Shown: in pieces, positions 45,281-53,400 of the stretch
How the letters are laid out: each line of letters opens with the position of its first letter
Numbering within the stretch: the stretch's first letter is position 1
Assembly: GCF_001584165.1 (NCBI RefSeq)
Contig: NZ_CP013233.1
Coordinates: 4,658,620-4,722,619 of the forward strand
From: Collimonas arenae
Lineage (GTDB): Bacteria > Pseudomonadota > Gammaproteobacteria > Burkholderiales > Burkholderiaceae_D
Length of the DNA stretch: 64,000 nt
Reading direction: 5' to 3'
Position numbers and translations under genes: made by a program
The notes under the pieces: model-generated
What the model saw: the letters and a program-made list of their open reading frames with translations, nothing else
Told to the model about the DNA's origin: nothing
Databases searched by the model: none

Positions 45281-47086
45281 TTAGTCGTGCAACTTGACGC
45301 CGAAGCGCAGTGCAATGCCGAGGCCGATGGCCACTAGCGTGATGTTGATGAAGGACAGCGTGGCAACCAGATCGACCGAGCCCGAGGCCCACAACGAGAC
45401 GATCAGGGCGCCGATGACTTCGGTGCCGGGCGACAGCAGATAGACGCCGGTCGAATACTCGCGCTCGAAAATCAGGAACACCATCAGCCACGCACCGAGC
45501 ACGCCGTAGCGCACCAGCGGCAACGTGACGTCGCGCGTCACCTGCGAGCGGCGGGCGCCGACCGCGCGCGCCGCCTCTTCCAGTTCCGGGCCAACCTGCA
45601 ACAATGCCGTGGTGATCAGGCGCAGGCCATAGGCCAGCCATACCACCGAGTACGCCAGCCAGACCGAGAAGATGGTCGAGCGTAATTCGCGCAATTGCGG
45701 AATGAAGTTTTCCACCAGCCACGCCGCGATGAAGTTGTCATGGCCTTGCAGCAGCTTGTCGAGGAACGACGGCACAAACAGGAACACCCACAGGAACGAC
45801 AGTCCGGCCAGCAGGCCCGGCACGGCGCGCGGGATCAGCACGCTATAGTCGAGGAAGCGCGTGATGCCATCTGATTTGCGATGCATCGCCAGCGCAATGC
45901 AGCAATAGCAGGCCACCGCCAATGCGCCGCCGATGACGCCGATCATGATGGTGTTGACGATGCCGCGCACCAGCGATGGTTGATCCATGATGTCGCGGAA
46001 GTGCTGCAAGGTCAGCGCATCCATCAGCGACACGCCGTAACCCCAGTGTGAGACAAACGCACGCAGGGCGATACCGGACAACGGAATTACGATGGTGAAC
46101 ACCAGCCACGCCGCGATCAGGCTGAACGCCAGCCATTTCCATTTACCCAGCGGCAGCGCCTTCTGACGTGCGCCCTTACCCTTGATCGAGACGTATTTAT
46201 TGGCCGAGCGCAGCAGCCAGCGTTGGATCATCACCAGTGGCAAGGTCACCGCCACCAGGCAAACCGCCACTGCCGCCATCAGATGATAGGACGGTGTGCC
46301 AAGTTTGTTCGTCAGTTTGTAGAGATAGGTCGGCAGCACCAGATGGCCTTCGGGATCGCCCAGCACCAGCACCAGGCCGAACACTTCAAAGCCGAGGAAA
46401 AATACCAATACGCCGGCATACGACAGCGCCGGCAGGATCATCGGCAGCGAGACATTGAGCGCGACCTGTAGCGGCGATGCGCCGGCCACACGTGCTGCTT
46501 CTTCGACATCGGCGCCCAGGCTCTTCAGTGCCGCCGATGCATACAGATAGACGTGCGGCACGTGAGTCAGGCCGGCGATGATGACGATGCTGGGGAAGGC
46601 ATACACGTTCCACGGTGTCGCCTCGATGCCGATCATGCGCAGCAGATCCTGCACCCACACGGTATAGAAACCGACCGGTCCCATCGATACCACGTAGCCG
46701 AACGCAATCACCATTGGCGACACGAAAATTGGCACCAGCAGCATCGGCGCGATCCAGTTGCGGCCCGGCAGATCGGTGCGCACCATCAGGAACGCCAGCA
46801 TGCCGCCCAGCGGCACGGCGATCAGTGCCAGGCCGGTGGCCAGCAGCAAGCCGTTGATGAAAGCCTGGCGGAAATCGGGATCGTCAAAAATGAAGCGATA
46901 TGGTTCCAGGCTAAGGGTCTTGATCGGCGCAAAGAACGGGGCCGACAGAAAGCTTTGATAGAAAATCAGGGTCAGCGGCAGGAAGATGGCTATTGCTGCC
47001 AGCGTGACCACCAGTCCGCGCGGCCAGTTAATGCGCGCCAGCCGGGAGCGGCTGGCCAGCGGATGGGGAGGTGAAATGGATGACAT
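45281..47086 (-). CDS. ABC transporter permease, fused two-domain (AfuB type)
   Basis: The ~601-residue protein has about 12 transmembrane segments and two copies of the permease EAA loop, EEAARVAGASPLQVALNV (~220) and EEAARAVGARRSQVTRDV (~495), so two permease domains are fused in one chain as in AfuB/FbpB. ATG 47086 (MSSISPPHP) is chosen because upstream codons lie in a repeat element. Confidence 0.92.
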   Translation of the reverse strand: MSSISPPHPLASRSRLARINWPRGLVVTLAAIAIFLPLTLIFYQSFLSAPFFAPIKTLSLEPYRFIFDDPDFRQAFINGLLLATGLALIAVPLGGMLAFLMVRTDLPGRNWIAPMLLVPIFVSPMVIAFGYVVSMGPVGFYTVWVQDLLRMIGIEATPWNVYAFPSIVIIAGLTHVPHVYLYASAALKSLGADVEEAARVAGASPLQVALNVSLPMILPALSYAGVLVFFLGFEVFGLVLVLGDPEGHLVLPTYLYKLTNKLGTPSYHLMAAVAVCLVAVTLPLVMIQRWLLRSANKYVSIKGKGARQKALPLGKWKWLAFSLIAAWLVFTIVIPLSGIALRAFVSHWGYGVSLMDALTLQHFRDIMDQPSLVRGIVNTIMIGVIGGALAVACYCCIALAMHRKSDGITRFLDYSVLIPRAVPGLLAGLSFLWVFLFVPSFLDKLLQGHDNFIAAWLVENFIPQLRELRSTIFSVWLAYSVVWLAYGLRLITTALLQVGPELEEAARAVGARRSQVTRDVTLPLVRYGVLGAWLMVFLIFEREYSTGVYLLSPGTEVIGALIVSLWASGSVDLVATLSFINITLVAIGLGIALRFGVKLHD

Positions 47087-47120
47087 TTTGTACCTTGCAG
47101 AAAAACCTGCGTTTAAAGAA

Positions 47121-47204
47121 TCTGTCATCCCCGCGCACGCGGGGATCCAGGTTGGCAAACGAAATAGGCAAAAATGGATTCCCGCGTGCGCGGGAATGAC
47201 AGGG
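47121..47204. repeat. Inverted pair of GTCATCCCCGCG-type dispersed repeats
   Basis: Arm 1 (47124-47149) and the inverted arm 2 (47177-47202 region) match at about 24 of 26 positions, and each arm is itself nearly palindromic around CGCGCACGCG. Translated, it gives the familiar VIPAHAGIQ and WIPACAGMT frames seen across proteobacterial genomes in intergenic DNA. It lies between the binding protein and permease genes and may affect mRNA decay or termination. Confidence 0.85.
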
Positions 47205-47250
47205 ACGCCAAGTTTGGGGCGCCAAGTCGGGAGCGCCGGCCGTCGTTAAT

Positions 47251-48351
47251 TTATTTCTTTCCTGCGGCGGCTTTCCATTGCTTCAGGAATGCCAGGCGCT
47301 TGGTCTGGTCCAGGTATTGCAGCAAGGCCGGTGTGACAGGAATCGGCTTGAGTGCTGTACCCAGTTGCGTAGTCAGTGTCGCCAGAGTGGCGTTACCGCT
47401 GACATCCGAGCGCAGCGCATACAGCTGCGATTCGTTCGAGATGATGGCTTGGCCGCGCTTCGACAGCAGGTAATCGATCCACAGCTTGGCGGCATTCATG
47501 TTCTTGGCCGATTTGTTGATGAACACCACGCGCGACAGCACCAGGTTGTAGTCTTTGGTAAAGGCAACGCCGATCGATGGATCTTTTGCCGCGCGCGCCT
47601 GCGCGTAGGAACCGATCACGTTGTAGCCGATCAGGTTCTCGCCGGAAGAGATGCGCTCCAGCATGGTGCCGGTCGACGATTGCACGCGTACGCCGACATC
47701 ACCCAGCGCCTTTGCCAGATCCCAGAATTGCGGATTCAGCTGCGCATCTTCGGTGATGAAGGAAAAGCCGACGCCGGATTTTTCGATATCGTAGGTGGTA
47801 ACCTTGTTGCGGAACTTGTCTGCCTTGGTGGTCAGCAGCTTGGTCAAATCGGCATGCGTGGCCGGCACTTCATCGGCGCTTACCAGGCGCTTGTTGTAGA
47901 CGATGGCAACCGGCTCGAAGGTGGTGCCGTAGGCGGTGTCCTTGAAGTTGGACCAGGCTGGAATCGCTGCGGCTTCCGGCGATTTGTATACCGCACCGTA
48001 GCCTTCGCTGACCAGCTTCACTTGCAGGTCCATCGACGAAGACCACAGCACGTCAGCCGTGGCGCCGCCAGCTGCCGCTTCCGAAATGAAGCGGTTATAG
48101 ACTTCAGTCGAATTCATGTCGTTGAATTCCACCTTGACGCCTGGGTACAGCGCGCTGAAATCCTTGATCAACGGTTCTGCGGCCTTGGAATCGGTGGCGC
48201 TGTAGATCACCAGCTTGCCTTCCTTCTTGGCGGCATCGACGATCTTGGCGTAATCGGCCGGATAGCCGGCAGGGGCTTGCGCCGAGGCGTTGAGCGCGAA
48301 GCTCAACGACAAAATTGCGAGTGCGCTTGCCAAAGGTTTTTTGATAAACAT
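47251..48351 (-). CDS. ABC transporter substrate-binding protein (AfuA family)
   Basis: The ~366-residue periplasmic binding protein has a signal peptide (MFIKKPLASALAILSLSFALNASAQ) and Fe3+-binding-like features (KLVIYSATDSKAAEPLIKDF; EVYNRFISEAAAGGATADVLWS). ATG 48351 is chosen because AGGAG lies 9 bases upstream, while the earlier ATG touches it. It begins the three-gene operon. Ligand is not certain: the Tyr pair of iron-binding proteins was not verified. Confidence 0.9.
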   Translation of the reverse strand: MFIKKPLASALAILSLSFALNASAQAPAGYPADYAKIVDAAKKEGKLVIYSATDSKAAEPLIKDFSALYPGVKVEFNDMNSTEVYNRFISEAAAGGATADVLWSSSMDLQVKLVSEGYGAVYKSPEAAAIPAWSNFKDTAYGTTFEPVAIVYNKRLVSADEVPATHADLTKLLTTKADKFRNKVTTYDIEKSGVGFSFITEDAQLNPQFWDLAKALGDVGVRVQSSTGTMLERISSGENLIGYNVIGSYAQARAAKDPSIGVAFTKDYNLVLSRVVFINKSAKNMNAAKLWIDYLLSKRGQAIISNESQLYALRSDVSGNATLATLTTQLGTALKPIPVTPALLQYLDQTKRLAFLKQWKAAAGKK

Positions 48352-48483
48352 GCGTGTCATCTCCTGGTGGGTTGAGTTATTCGTTATTCAAAAAGGCGCA
48401 GACGAGCCGCAGCAAGCCATGACATGGCTGCCACTTTCTGTACCTGGCGGAATTTTTTGCCGACGTTGTCGGCGCGGTCCGGC

Positions 48484-49440
48484 TTACCTGATCAAGCCAA
48501 GCTGGTCCGATTGCTTGCGATAGTCTTCGACGGTCTTACGGATGTATTTGGTCAATTGGTCACCGCTCATCGTCATTGGATAAAGGCCGTTGGCGGCGCG
48601 CAAGTGATTGAATTCCTGACTTGCCATCATCTTGTCGAAAGTCCTGACCCAGCGTTGATAGTCATCGTCGCTGACTTGCGGGCCCATGTAGACGCCACGG
48701 ACGACCGGCCAGCTGATGTCGATTCCCTGTTCACGCGCGGTCGGCACGTTAGCCAATGTACCGGGCAAGCGTTTGTCGGATAGCACGGCAAGTACCCGGA
48801 TTTCACCGTCGACGGCGTGTAGTGTGGCTTCCGAGGCATCGCCCGACACCAACTGGACATGGCCCGCACGCAACGCAGTAAAGGCTTCACCGCCGCCTTC
48901 CAGTGCGACGAAGCGCAAAGTTTTTGGATCGATCTTGCTGTACTTCGCCAGCATTGAAATCTTCAGCCAGTCCTGGCTACCGACGGTGCCGGCAGCGCCG
49001 ATGGTGACGTTGGCAGGATTTTTCCTGAGGGCTTCCATCAGTTCGCGCAAGGTCTTGTAAGGCGAATCGTTGCGCACCGCGACCATGCCGTAGTCAACGC
49101 CGACAGCGGCTACCCAGCGCACATCGTTGACATCGGCGCGGCCGTATTTTCCTTGTGCCAGATTCATCAGGGAACCGCCGGAGAACGCTACTAGCGTATC
49201 GGCTTCGGCGCGTCGCTGTGTGACGATGGAATTCCAGGCGACGGCGCCGATGCCTCCCGGCAGGTAGCTGATCTTGGCGGCAGTCGGCTCCTGCGTTTGC
49301 AAGCCTTGCTGGATCAGTTTGCAGGTCACCGCCATGCCGCCGCCGGGCTTGGCCGGGGCGATGCATTGCACCGGCGCTGCATGAGCGCTGAGTGTGATGC
49401 ATGCACCAAGTGCACAAATCCAGTTGATCGGGGAAGTCAT
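48484..49440 (-). CDS. Bug/TctC family tripartite tricarboxylate transporter receptor
   Basis: The 318-residue protein has a signal peptide (ending SAHA), the Bug motif KPGGGMAVTCKLIQQGL and YLPGGIGAVAWNS, and the TIGAAGTVGSQDWLKISML block. Bug receptors bind carboxylates and feed either TctAB permeases or signalling proteins. No tctAB pair is nearby; instead it is divergent from a TctD/TctE-like two-component system, so it may act as its sensory partner. Confidence 0.9.
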   Translation of the reverse strand: MTSPINWICALGACITLSAHAAPVQCIAPAKPGGGMAVTCKLIQQGLQTQEPTAAKISYLPGGIGAVAWNSIVTQRRAEADTLVAFSGGSLMNLAQGKYGRADVNDVRWVAAVGVDYGMVAVRNDSPYKTLRELMEALRKNPANVTIGAAGTVGSQDWLKISMLAKYSKIDPKTLRFVALEGGGEAFTALRAGHVQLVSGDASEATLHAVDGEIRVLAVLSDKRLPGTLANVPTAREQGIDISWPVVRGVYMGPQVSDDDYQRWVRTFDKMMASQEFNHLRAANGLYPMTMSGDQLTKYIRKTVEDYRKQSDQLGLIR

Positions 49441-49693
49441 TGTCTCCTACCCATTCTTTGTAGTTATATTTGCAATGCGTCGTAAATTTCCTTGCAGATA
49501 ATTTACGCGGACTGATCGTGCATCCGGAAAGATCGAGCTAACCAGTCGATGCGCGCGTGCAGCCAGGGTTTTATTGGTTTTTCGCATCATAGCGGGCCGA
49601 GTCTTTCATTTTCCTTTCACTCGGATTTTGCCAAGCACGGCGTTCTGTGTGAGTATTGGCGCCTAATGTTTCCATACTTTCGCTTACAAGGCC
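49441..49693. promoter_or_regulatory. Divergent promoter region, Bug receptor / response regulator
   Basis: 253 bases with AT-rich stretches near 49450-49500 and no gene. Expected site of control by the response regulator at 49694. No repeat operator was defined. Confidence 0.5.
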
Positions 49694-50380
49694 ATGCGGA
49701 TTTTATTAATTGAGGACCACGTTGAACTATCGCGTTGGCTGACCAAGGCATTGCGAGATGCGCACTGGTCGGTCGAGTGCGCCATGAACGGCGCCGATGC
49801 CGACAGCTTGCTGCATACCCAGCAATACGCGCTGGTGATACTCGATTTGAGCTTGCCGAAGATGGATGGCCTGGAAGTGTTGAAGCGTTTACGTGCCCGC
49901 GGCAGCAAGACCCCGGTTCTGATCCTGACCGCGCGCGGTGGCTTGCAGGATCGGGTACAAGGCTTGAACTTGGGCGCTGACGATTACCTGGCCAAGCCAT
50001 TCGAACTGGTCGAGCTGGAAGCACGGGTCAAGGCCTTGCTGCGCCGGGCTCAAGGCGGCGAAGCGCCGGTCTATAGCTGTGGCGCCTTGAGCTTTGACAC
50101 GGTGTCGCGCATGTTCCGGTACGGCGACGCCGCGCTGGCGCTGACGCCGCGTGAACATGCGGTGCTGGAAGTGTTGATCAGCCGCGCCGGACGGGTGGTG
50201 TCGAAGGAAAAATTATTCGATGAAGTGTTTTCATTGGTCGACGACGCCAATCCCGACGCCATCGAAATCTATATCCATCGGCTGCGCAAGAAATTGCAGC
50301 GTAGTGAGGGTGGCCAGGAGGTCGCCATCACCACGTTGCGCGGCCTCGGTTACTTGCTGGAAGCCGTCGCCGAAAAATGA
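49694..50380 (+). CDS. OmpR/PhoB family response regulator (TctD-like)
   Basis: The 228-residue regulator has an N-terminal receiver (MRILLIEDHVELSRWL; phospho-acceptor Asp in LVILDLSLPKMDG; conserved Lys in LAKPFEL) and a C-terminal winged helix (LTPREHAVLEVLISRAGRVV). It overlaps the kinase start by four bases (ATGA). The nearby Bug receptor gene suggests control of carboxylate uptake. Confidence 0.94.
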   Translation: MRILLIEDHVELSRWLTKALRDAHWSVECAMNGADADSLLHTQQYALVILDLSLPKMDGLEVLKRLRARGSKTPVLILTARGGLQDRVQGLNLGADDYLAKPFELVELEARVKALLRRAQGGEAPVYSCGALSFDTVSRMFRYGDAALALTPREHAVLEVLISRAGRVVSKEKLFDEVFSLVDDANPDAIEIYIHRLRKKLQRSEGGQEVAITTLRGLGYLLEAVAEK

Positions 50381-51854
50381 TCCGCGCCTCCAAGCCGGCT
50401 TCGCCAACGGCGACCCGATCCCTCGGCAGCCTGCGCACCCAACTGTTGCGCTGGCTGCTGATTCCATTGCTGGTGCTGGTCGGACTCGACGCCTTTTCGG
50501 TATACCGCAACGCGCTGGACGTCGCCGACCTGGCGTATGACCGCGCATTGCTGGCGTCCACCCGGGCGCTGGCCGAGCGCGTGTCGGTAGTCGATGGCAA
50601 GGTGGTGGCCGATGTGCCGTACGTGGCGCTCGATAGCTTTGAAACCGACACTCTCGGACGCATTTACTACAAGGTCACCGGTACCCGCGGCGAATTCGTT
50701 TCCGGCTACGAAGACTTGCCGGCACTACCGCCCAACGTGCCGCGTTCGGAAATCTATCCGGCGCTGGTGCGGTTTTACCATGCGGACTATCATGGCCAGC
50801 CGGTGCGCATCGCCGCACTGTACCAACCGGTATACGACGATTCGATGCGCGGCATCGCGTTGATCCAGGTTGGCGAAACCATGGATGCGCGCAGCGACCT
50901 GACTCGCAAGATACTGTTCAGCACCTTGTGGCGTCAGGGTTTGCTGGTGACGGTGGCGGCGTTGCTGGTGTGGTTTGCGGTGCGCTTCGTGCTGCGTCCG
51001 CTGATGCAGCTGAAGGCGGAAGTGGAGGCGCGTTCACCAACCGATCTCGCTGATTTCGATGCCGATCGCGTGCACAAGGAAGTGCGGCCACTAGTCGCTG
51101 CCATGAACGGCTACATGGGGCGCTTGCAGGCGCTCATCACCGGCCAGCGTCGCTTTATCGCGGATGCATCGCATCAACTGCGCACGCCGCTGACGGTACT
51201 GAAGACCCAGGCCGAACTGGCGCTGCGTGAACTCGATCGCAATCCGAACGATGCGCGCGCCTGGCGCGACATGCGTGAGATCGTCGAAAGCATTGCTGGC
51301 ACCACTGACTCCACGGTCCATCTGGCCAATAGGCTGCTGACCCTGGCGCGCGCCGAACATGGCGTGGTCGAGAGCGGGTGGTGCCGGTGTCGCTTACCGA
51401 TGTGGTGCGCCAGGTTGGGTTGGAGTTGGCGCGTACGGCGGTCAAGAAACAGATTGATCTGTCATTCGATGCCGATGAAGGTGTCATGGTCAATGGCAAT
51501 GCCTTGCTGTTGCATGAGCTGGTCAGTAACCTGGTCGACAACGCGATTCACTACACGCCGGCACACGGCAGGGTGATATTGCGAGTGCGACGCGACGATG
51601 CTGCGCAACGCGCGCTGCTGGAAGTGGAGGACAGCGGCATGGGCATCCCCGCAGAAGATCGCGAACGCGTATTTTCAGCGTTCTACCGCTCCCCGTCAGC
51701 GCAGCAGCAGAATCCGGGCGGCGCCGGCCTTGGTTTGTCGATTGTGCGCGATATTGCGCTGTCGCACGATGCGCAGATGAAATTGACGGCGGCTGAGGAC
51801 GGCAACCCTGCCTGCCCGGGCCTGAAAGTGTCGATCAGCTTCCCGATGCCCTGA
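50377..51854 (+). CDS. Sensor histidine kinase (TctE-like), frameshifted as sequenced
   Basis: The kinase has an N-terminal helix, a periplasmic 2CSK_N-type domain (~35-165), a second helix (~190), HAMP-like linker and H-box RFIADASHQLRTPLTVLK. The C-terminal part (N-box VSNLVDNAIHYT; G-box GAGLGLSIVR) reads in a different frame from about 51378. One extra G in the GGG at 51376-51378 joins them to ~492 residues. Span is one base short of a multiple of three. Confidence 0.92.
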
Positions 51855-51890
51855 TTCGGTATAGTATTGCGCAAACCAAGGAGGCAGATC

Positions 51891-52202
51891 TTGAACGATA
51901 CTCCCAGCAAAGTGGTGCATGGCACGGCGTTGAGCGACGAACAGAAGAAGGACCTGCTGCATCGTTTGGCGCGCGTCGAAGGACAGATTCGCGGAGTCCA
52001 GAAACTGATCGCCAATGCTGCGGTGCCTGCCGATTGCGAGGGCGTCGCCCAGCAGCTGGCGGCCGCCCGCAAAGCGTTGGACCGCGCTTTCGTCACCTTG
52101 CTCACCGATGCCATCGTGACTCACACCGCCGCTGCCGCCACACCAGAGGAAGTGCAACAGCGTGTCAAGGATCTGGCGGCATTGCTGGATAAATTTGCCT
52201 GA
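51891..52202 (+). CDS. FrmR/RcnR/CsoR family transcriptional regulator
   Basis: The 103-residue all-helical regulator has the family core KKDLLHRLARVEGQIRGVQKLI followed by a Cys (ADCEGVAQQLAAARKALDRAF) that in the family binds metal or reacts with formaldehyde. A TTG start at 51891 is chosen because AAGGAGG lies six bases before it, while no upstream ATG has a ribosome-binding site. No target transporter gene is adjacent, so its ligand (formaldehyde, nickel/cobalt or copper) is unknown. Confidence 0.85.
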   Translation: MNDTPSKVVHGTALSDEQKKDLLHRLARVEGQIRGVQKLIANAAVPADCEGVAQQLAAARKALDRAFVTLLTDAIVTHTAAAATPEEVQQRVKDLAALLDKFA

Positions 52203-52310
52203 CCCCGAGTGCATCCGCCCGACAACAAATTAAGCGCATCCCGCATTTCTGGCAACTGACGCAATTCCTATAATGCAATTTCAGGCGAGCACTGAAAAAG
52301 GGGAAGCGGC

Positions 52311-52775
52311 ATGGCGCCAGTCAACCACATAGCGACGACACAATCAGGCATCGGCATGATAGAAGTGCTGGTTTCGCTCGTCATCGTCGGCGCCGCCCTG
52401 CTAGCCCTGGTCGATGTCCAGACAGCTGCGCTGCGCGCCCAGAAGCTCGCGCATTTTCGTTTGATGCACAGCCATTTCAGCGCCAATCTCGCCGAGCGCG
52501 TGCGCGCCAATATGCGAGGCGCCCATGATGGCGGCTATAGTCTGTCGGGGCAGGTCTATCCACTGCCCCCTTCCGCTGTGCCGTCGTGTATCGAATCCGG
52601 CATTTGTTCGCCGCAAGAACTGGCTGCTGCCGACATTCACGAATGGCGCAACTGGCTGGCCTATTCATTGAGCGGCGGCTGGGGTGACATCAGCGGTTCG
52701 GTCACGCGGGTTTTACTGTCCGCATATATTTCAAGGCGCCGGAAGGACGGTGTGAATCGGACGCCGTCGACGTAG
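52311..52775 (+). CDS. pilV: Type IV pilus minor pilin PilV
   Basis: The ~154-residue product has a class III prepilin start, TQSGIGMIEVLVSLVIVGAALL, with cleavage after Gly and Glu5 of the mature chain. AGGGGAAG precedes the ATG. After SGSVTR (near 52708) the frame runs into a short Arg-rich tail; another frame from GGTTTT at 52709 reads FTVRIYFKAPEG, closer to a pilin C-terminus, so one base may be missing. It begins the minor pilin cluster; no pilW was found after it. Confidence 0.8.
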   Translation: MAPVNHIATTQSGIGMIEVLVSLVIVGAALLALVDVQTAALRAQKLAHFRLMHSHFSANLAERVRANMRGAHDGGYSLSGQVYPLPPSAVPSCIESGICSPQELAAADIHEWRNWLAYSLSGGWGDISGSVTRVLLSAYISRRRKDGVNRTPST

Positions 52776-52817
52776 CGCACCATCCTGACGTGCATTGTAT
52801 GTCGATGCATTTTTCCC

Positions 52818-53366
52818 ATGAGCCAAAGCATCAGTGGACCGATGGCCGGAACGATTCGAATGTCGCCGCCACGTTTCGTATGTGCGGCAGGCGTAGTGCT
52901 TCCGGTGTTGCTGATTTTTCTGCTGGCGACGATGGTGCTGGCTTTTGCCGCATTGCGCAGCGCGACGGTGGAAGAGTTGATGGCTGCCAACGCCAATGAC
53001 CGATTGCTGGCTTTCCAGGAGGCCGAACGGGCGTTGCGATTTTGTGAAAACCAGCTGCAAATGACACCGATTCCGGTTACGTTGCCGCAACTGGAACAGG
53101 GACCACAGCCAGCTGGTGGCAAAGTCACGAAAAGCCATTGGGAAATTGCGGAAAACTGGCGCAGCGATAGCGTTTCCGTCGCTGTCCCGGACATCTCCGG
53201 ACCAGCCACGGCAGCGCGTTGCATGGTTGAGCGTTTGCAGTTGCAACCCGGCATGCGGTTTCACCTGGAGCCGCCGCCGCCAAGACCCGCCTTCAGAATT
53301 ACTGCGCGCGCTGTCGGCGCCGGCGGCAGCGCAACGGTGATGCTGCAAAGTTATCTGCTTTTATGA
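52818..53366 (+). CDS. pilX: Type IV pilus assembly protein PilX
   Basis: The ~182-residue product contains GVVLPVLLIFLLATMVLAFAALR and then EELMAANANDRLLAFQEAERALRFCE, the PilX signature. Like other PilX proteins it lacks Glu5. The N-terminus is longer than usual (about 25 residues before the Gly), so an internal start is possible. PilX joins the pilus tip complex that primes polymerisation. It lies between pilV and pilY1 with no pilW between. Confidence 0.82.
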   Translation: MSQSISGPMAGTIRMSPPRFVCAAGVVLPVLLIFLLATMVLAFAALRSATVEELMAANANDRLLAFQEAERALRFCENQLQMTPIPVTLPQLEQGPQPAGGKVTKSHWEIAENWRSDSVSVAVPDISGPATAARCMVERLQLQPGMRFHLEPPPPRPAFRITARAVGAGGSATVMLQSYLLL

Positions 53367-53400
53367 TACGGATTTCCATGACATCGAGAGAGTACCGCCA

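Noticed and set aside
45267..45722. N-terminal extension of the ABC ATPase
   Set aside because: The upstream codons are antiphase translation of the permease; ATG 45266 has a ribosome-binding site.
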